Shown here: positions 6,776 through 10,052 of the stretch, one piece after another | How positions within the stretch are numbered: the stretch's first letter is position 1 | Layout: the number at the start of each line of letters is the position of its first letter | Source: an uncultured Verrucomicrobiales bacterium | GTDB lineage: Bacteria > Verrucomicrobiota > Verrucomicrobiia > Verrucomicrobiales > Akkermansiaceae | Assembly (NCBI GenBank): GCA_937916135.1 | Contig: CALFTQ010000143.1 | Coordinates: 1 to 10,052 of the forward strand | Reading direction: 5' to 3' | Length of the DNA: 10,052 bases | Made by a program: the position numbers and the translations under genes | Notes under the pieces: generated by a model | What the model was told of the DNA's origin: nothing | Seen by the model: the letters and a program-made list of their open reading frames with translations, nothing else | The model's database searches: none

Positions 6776-7588
6776 GTGAAGAAGCATAGTTCCCGACTTC
6801 TGCTGACCGCAGCCCTGCTCTGCAGCGGCCTCGTGTGCAGCTCATGCTCCACCAACAAGCTGGTGTACCCCGGCAGCCGCATGGAGCTGCCGGATGCCGC
6901 CTGCGGCTACCCGGAGCAGGCCATCGCCCTGCAGGCGGAGGACGGCACCCAGCTGCGCGGCTGGTTCTTCAACCGCGGGGCAAATACCCCGCTGGTGGCC
7001 ATGTACGGCGGCAACGGCATGAATGTGGGCAGTTTTGCCCACATTGCCGCGGCTGATCCCACCCGTTCGTACATTCTCATGAACTACCGCGGCTACGGTG
7101 GCAGCGCCGGTGAGCCCTCGGAAGAGAAGATTATGGCCGATGCGCGCTACGCCATCCGCTACGCCCGCACCCTCATGGGCAACCCGGGCGCCCAGCTCTA
7201 CCTGGCCGGCTACAGCCTGGGCAGCGGCGTGGCCACCCAGCTGGCCGCCACGGAGAACCCGGCAGGGCTGGTGCTCATCTGCCCCTTCGACTCCATGACC
7301 AGCGTGGCCTGCAACATCGTGCCCTTCTTCCCGCGCCTGCTGCCACTGGATAAGTGGCAGAGCACGAAATACGCCCCGCGCGTGACCTGCCCGGTCACCA
7401 TCATGCGCGCGGATTACGACGACGTGGTGCCCGCCAACAGCACGGAGAAGCTCATCCGCGCTTTCCCCACGCCGCCCGCCATCCGCCACTACCCGGCCAA
7501 TCACAACAACGTGTTCACCACCACCGGCTTCACCCAGGACCTCCTGCAAGCCATGCCGGTGACCGACCAGAGCCGCTTCGATTTCTGA
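6776..7588 (+). CDS. exported alpha/beta hydrolase, probable lipoprotein
   Basis: 270 residues. An N-terminal signal (basic KKHSSR, then hydrophobic residues 8-20) leads to a possible lipobox CSSC with Cys24 as the lipid-modified residue. Cys at -3 is unusual, so lipidation is probable rather than certain. The mature part is an alpha/beta-hydrolase fold: a YGGNGMN oxyanion-type loop (77-83), NYRGYGGSAG (103-112), the nucleophile elbow GYSLGSG with Ser147, the acid in DYDDVVP (likely Asp215) and His243 in ANHNN. The layout resembles the Bem46/ABHD13-like serine hydrolases, whose bacterial substrates are mostly unknown. It could be an esterase or peptidase. The GTG start at 6776 follows the small subunit by 17 bases and the gene is followed directly by a terminator, so it is the last gene of the transporter operon. 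A role in releasing substrates for the importers is possible but only inferred from position. Confidence 0.88.
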   Translation: MKKHSSRLLLTAALLCSGLVCSSCSTNKLVYPGSRMELPDAACGYPEQAIALQAEDGTQLRGWFFNRGANTPLVAMYGGNGMNVGSFAHIAAADPTRSYILMNYRGYGGSAGEPSEEKIMADARYAIRYARTLMGNPGAQLYLAGYSLGSGVATQLAATENPAGLVLICPFDSMTSVACNIVPFFPRLLPLDKWQSTKYAPRVTCPVTIMRADYDDVVPANSTEKLIRAFPTPPAIRHYPANHNNVFTTTGFTQDLLQAMPVTDQSRFDF

Positions 7589-7611
7589 TTCCGGGCAACA
7601 CAATTTTTCAG

Positions 7612-7645
7612 CAGGCACCCACTACAGGTCGGGTGCCTGTTTTTT
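7612..7645 (+). terminator. intrinsic terminator of the transporter operon
   Basis: A perfect 9-bp stem, CAGGCACCC (7612-7620) and GGGTGCCTG (7631-7639), with a 10-base loop, followed by six T residues (7640-7645). It lies 23 bases after the hydrolase stop. There is no matching T-run for the minus strand, so it acts in one direction. Confidence 0.93.
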
Positions 7646-7646
7646 C

Positions 7647-7675
7647 TTGTCAGAGGCGCCCGATAATGCTAGCAT
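7647..7675 (+). promoter_or_regulatory. promoter of the sulfatase unit
   Basis: TTGTCA (7647-7652, five of six to consensus), a 17-base spacer, and TAGCAT (7670-7675, four of six) preceded by an extended -10 TGC at 7667-7669. The -35 begins one base after the terminator T-run. The predicted start point near 7682 is about 3 bases before the ATG at 7685, again an almost leaderless transcript. Confidence 0.6.
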
Positions 7676-7684
7676 TCTGCTATC

Positions 7685-9193
7685 ATGCGGCGTTCCATCA
7701 TCACAGCACTTCTGACATTCTGCACCCTTTTACCTGTAAATGCAGCCGACAATATCTCACTTGCCCGCCCCCGGGCCATCCTCCTGTTCATGGCGGACGA
7801 TTTAGGGTATAATGACACCTCTGCCTACGGCTGCGAAAAAGTGTCCTGCCCGAATGTGCAACGCCTTGCAGACCAGGGGCTGCTCTTTACCGATGCTCAC
7901 AGCACCAACTCCGTGTGCACCCCCTCGCGCTACTCCCTGCTCACCGGGCAATACGCCTGGCGGCAGAAGGGCACCGGCATTCTGCCGGGAGATGCCGCCC
8001 TCATCCTGCCCACGCGCGACAAGGCCGCCACGCTGGGTACCCTCATGCAGCAAGCGGGTTACCGCACCGCCGCCATCGGCAAATGGCACCTTGGCCTGGG
8101 CAGCGGCAATGTTGACTGGAACCGTCCCATCTCCCCCGCTCCGGCAGATGTGGGCTTTGACTACTCCTTCATCATGGCTGCCACGGGCGACCGCGTGCCC
8201 TGCGTCTATGTAGAAGATGGCAAGGTGCGCAACCTGGATCCGCAGGATCCCATCCGCGTGAACTACCGCGGCGAAACCTACCCCGGCGAAAAAACAGCCA
8301 CCACCCACCCGGAACTGCTCAAGCCCTGGGGCCGACCCAGCAACAGGCAGCATGCCGATACCATCATCGATGGTATCTCCCGCATCGGCCACATGACCGG
8401 CGGCAACTCTGCCCTCTGGAAAGACCAGGACATAGCGGATGACATCACCGCTGCCGCCGAGCGCTTCATCACCGGCTGTGCGGGCAAGCCCCTGTTCCTC
8501 TACTTCTGCACCAACGATATCCACGTGCCGCGTGACCCGCACTCCCGCTTCCGCGGCAAGAGCGGGCTCGGCATCCGCGGCGATGTGACCCTGCAGATGG
8601 ATGACTCCCTGGGACGCCTCATGACCGCCCTGCAACAGGCTGGCTACAAACCGGAGGAAACCCTCATCATCTTCACCAGCGATAACGGCCCGGTCATCTC
8701 CGATGGCTACGAGGACGGCGCCCGAGTAGACTGCGCCGGGCACCAGCCCGCCCACCCCTGGAGCGGGGGTAAGTACACCCTGCTGGAGGGCGGCACCCGC
8801 GTGCCCTTCATCGTTTCCTGGCCCGGCACCATCAAGCCCGGCATCAACTCTGCCCTCATGTGCCAGATGGATATCGGCCGCACGCTGGCCTCGCTCTGCA
8901 ACATTGAGATACCCGCAGGCTCCATGCGCGACAGCGAGAACCACCTCCCCGCCCTGCTGGGGCTCACCCGGACCGCTCGCACCGAGCTCGTCACCCAGGC
9001 CTTCGAAGCCCCGCGCTATGCCCTGCGCAGCGGCCAGTGGAAATACATTCCCGCCTACCGCCGCCAGCCGGCGGGGCTCTTCAATCTTGCCACCGACCCG
9101 GCCGAAAAGCACAATCTGGCTCCCACCCAGCCCGATAAGGCAGCAGAACTCCACACCAGGCTGCAGGAACTCACCAAGAACTCCGCCCACTGA
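7685..9193 (+). CDS. secreted Cys-type sulfatase (S1 family)
   Basis: 502 residues, a hydrolase removing sulfate esters outside the cytoplasm. Residues 1-20 are a Sec signal peptide with a likely cleavage after VNA. The sulfatase fold is clear. Metal-binding Asp38-Asp39 lie in FMADDLGYND. The modification motif CTPSR (78-82) marks Cys78 for conversion to formylglycine, followed by SLLTG. GKWHLG (132-137) supplies Lys133 and His135. NDIHVP (278-283) supplies His280, TSDNG (331-335) supplies Asp333-Asn334, and GGKYTLLEGGTRVP (361-374) supplies Lys363. All expected catalytic positions are present, so the enzyme should be active. Length is usual for arylsulfatase-type enzymes. No maturase or other sulfatase is visible in the window. 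The substrate, such as a mucin or glycosaminoglycan sulfate, cannot be read from sequence. The downstream gene starts 8 bases after the stop, indicating co-transcription. Confidence 0.95.
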   Translation: MRRSIITALLTFCTLLPVNAADNISLARPRAILLFMADDLGYNDTSAYGCEKVSCPNVQRLADQGLLFTDAHSTNSVCTPSRYSLLTGQYAWRQKGTGILPGDAALILPTRDKAATLGTLMQQAGYRTAAIGKWHLGLGSGNVDWNRPISPAPADVGFDYSFIMAATGDRVPCVYVEDGKVRNLDPQDPIRVNYRGETYPGEKTATTHPELLKPWGRPSNRQHADTIIDGISRIGHMTGGNSALWKDQDIADDITAAAERFITGCAGKPLFLYFCTNDIHVPRDPHSRFRGKSGLGIRGDVTLQMDDSLGRLMTALQQAGYKPEETLIIFTSDNGPVISDGYEDGARVDCAGHQPAHPWSGGKYTLLEGGTRVPFIVSWPGTIKPGINSALMCQMDIGRTLASLCNIEIPAGSMRDSENHLPALLGLTRTARTELVTQAFEAPRYALRSGQWKYIPAYRRQPAGLFNLATDPAEKHNLAPTQPDKAAELHTRLQELTKNSAH

Positions 9194-9201
9194 TTGCGCC
9201 C

Positions 9202-9927
9202 ATGCCCCGGAATCTCTACGTCTGCTTCACCTGTCTGCGAGACTCTGCCCTGCTGCCCATCCATTACGCGGCCTTGCAGCGCGCGGTGCCGGGATCCCCC
9301 GTCTACTATGTATACAACACGCATGAAGCAGCTGAAGCCTCCGTTCCCGCCGGGGCATTCAAAGTCCGGGCGGACTTTCCCCGCAATGGCAACCTGCTGG
9401 GGCTGGAATGCCACCTGGGCATGCTCAGAACCATGCAGTTCCTCGCCAGGCGGCATCCGCAAGCCAATGTGGTCAAGATTGATTCCGACGTTTTCCTGCT
9501 GAGTGATTACTTCCTCAGCACCCTGGGTGCAGAGCATGACATGGTCGGTGTGGCCCCTGCAAAATCATACTATTGCAAAGGGACCTGCTACGGCATGACC
9601 CCCGGCGTCATAGACAAGGTCATCCACTACCTGTCAGACGGCTACCAGGACCGCAGCAACCGCCTGGAAGACAGCGTCATCTCCATGGTCGCCGCCATTG
9701 TTTCCGAGGCCAACAAGGTCAGAATCCACAACGCGGCCAATGCCGATGAAAGTGAAATCCTCTACACCATCTTCCACAAAGGTTTCCTCGAATTCCCCGA
9801 GGCGCTCCACAATGTGCGCGGATTCCTGGACTGCGGCGACCCGCTTTTCACCGGCGATTACCCGGACGCCACCGCCGCGAAGGCAGAAGCCATGCAGTTT
9901 GTGCTGCAGCACCTCCGGGAAAAGTGA
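9202..9927 (+). CDS. glycosyltransferase-like protein with DxD motif, 241 aa
   Basis: A soluble protein without signal peptide or membrane segment. The core reads VVKIDSDVFLLSDYF (90-104). DSD at 94-96, after a hydrophobic strand and ahead of further hydrophobics, is the usual place of the metal-binding DxD in GT-A glycosyltransferases. The N-terminal strand NLYVCFTCLRD (4-14) and a second strand VYYVYNT (34-40) also fit a nucleotide-sugar-binding Rossmann-like half. LEDSVIS (155-161) could hold the later acidic residue of such enzymes, and GDY at 218-220 follows near the C-terminus. It is short for a complete GT-A enzyme and I cannot name a GT family. Genes 8 bases apart suggest expression with the sulfatase; a cytoplasmic transferase paired with an exported sulfatase is unexpected, so shared function is uncertain. 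No Shine-Dalgarno precedes the ATG. Confidence 0.75.
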   Translation: MPRNLYVCFTCLRDSALLPIHYAALQRAVPGSPVYYVYNTHEAAEASVPAGAFKVRADFPRNGNLLGLECHLGMLRTMQFLARRHPQANVVKIDSDVFLLSDYFLSTLGAEHDMVGVAPAKSYYCKGTCYGMTPGVIDKVIHYLSDGYQDRSNRLEDSVISMVAAIVSEANKVRIHNAANADESEILYTIFHKGFLEFPEALHNVRGFLDCGDPLFTGDYPDATAAKAEAMQFVLQHLREK

Positions 9928-9951
9928 GCCGGGAAGCGTTTCGCACCCGGC
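9928..9951 (+). other. strong hairpin directly after the stop codon
   Basis: GCCGGG (9928-9933) pairs with CCCGGC (9946-9951), and inside it GCG (9936-9938) pairs with CGC (9942-9944) around a TTT loop. It abuts the TGA at 9925-9927. No T-run follows directly, so it is probably an mRNA 3'-end stabilising or pausing structure next to the following terminator-like hairpin. Confidence 0.5.
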
Positions 9952-9978
9952 AACGGTCCCCTTTATCGGGCCGTTTTG
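9952..9978 (+). terminator. probable weak intrinsic terminator
   Basis: AACGG (9952-9956) pairs with CCGTT (9971-9975) and CCC (9958-9960) with GGG (9968-9970), with one bulged T and a 7-base loop. The tail is an interrupted T-run, TTTTGCGTTT. A further small hairpin, ATCGG (9984-9988) and CCGAT (9994-9998), and a repeated octamer TTTATCGG (9962-9969, 9981-9988) follow. No gene is visible from here to the window end. Confidence 0.5.
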
Positions 9979-10052
9979 CGTTTATCGGAAGCCCCGATTA
10001 TTGATGCGGCAATTAAAGATTGATGAGTTCTACGCATTTAACAAATTGGAAT

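Noticed and set aside
6842..7618. Minus-strand open frame of 258 codons
   Set aside because: Shadow of the alpha/beta hydrolase; it runs through the operon terminator hairpin and is Ala/Gly/His/Val-rich.
7802..9190. Minus-strand open frame of 462 codons
   Set aside because: Shadow of the sulfatase, whose catalytic motifs are unambiguous on the plus strand.
10020..10052. Terminal match between the window ends (CAAATTGGA versus TCCAATTTG near 56-64)
   Set aside because: Only nine bases of AT-rich inverted identity; too short to claim a paired repeat or attachment site.

Overview
This window is a compact, GC-rich bacterial segment. It carries one long plus-strand transporter operon, a second short plus-strand unit, and one divergent gene of unknown function. 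Gene content (tandem LeuT-type sodium symporters, an exported Cys-type sulfatase), frequent GTG starts and the lack of Shine-Dalgarno motifs upstream of every gene suggest a Verrucomicrobiota-like, possibly Akkermansia-related, host-associated bacterium. That assignment is inference; no rRNA or taxonomic marker is present.

Layout. Bases 1-52 look like the edge of a REP-type palindromic repeat. Bases 121-1194 (minus strand) encode a 357-residue cytosolic protein I do not recognise. A divergent intergenic region (1195-1489) holds a plausible promoter for each direction and three imperfect 15-bp direct repeats. From 1490 to 7588 five plus-strand genes run with gaps of only 17-25 bases: three paralogous neurotransmitter:sodium symporter (NSS) transporters of 565, 560 and 568 residues, a 38-residue single-pass membrane protein resembling the MetS/MaAIMP small subunit of NSS importers, and an exported, probably lipid-anchored alpha/beta hydrolase. 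A strong intrinsic terminator (7612-7645) closes the unit. A new promoter overlaps the end of that terminator and drives a secreted formylglycine-type sulfatase (7685-9193) and a DxD-containing, glycosyltransferase-like protein (9202-9927). Hairpins follow to the window end.

How it may work together. The three NSS proteins keep the LeuT sodium-site, gate and chloride-substituting glutamate positions, so they should be Na+-driven, chloride-independent amino-acid importers. They differ at substrate-pocket positions, most clearly in the second copy, so the operon probably takes up several amino-acid classes. The single small subunit may serve one or all three. All three share an insertion of about 50 residues in the periplasmic loop between TM5 and TM6. 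The sulfatase/glycosyltransferase-like pair would fit life on sulfated host glycans, but its substrates cannot be read from sequence.

Most worth following up: the three-transporter, one-small-subunit operon; the polar substitutions in the pocket of the second transporter; the shared loop insertion; and the repeats in front of the unknown gene.
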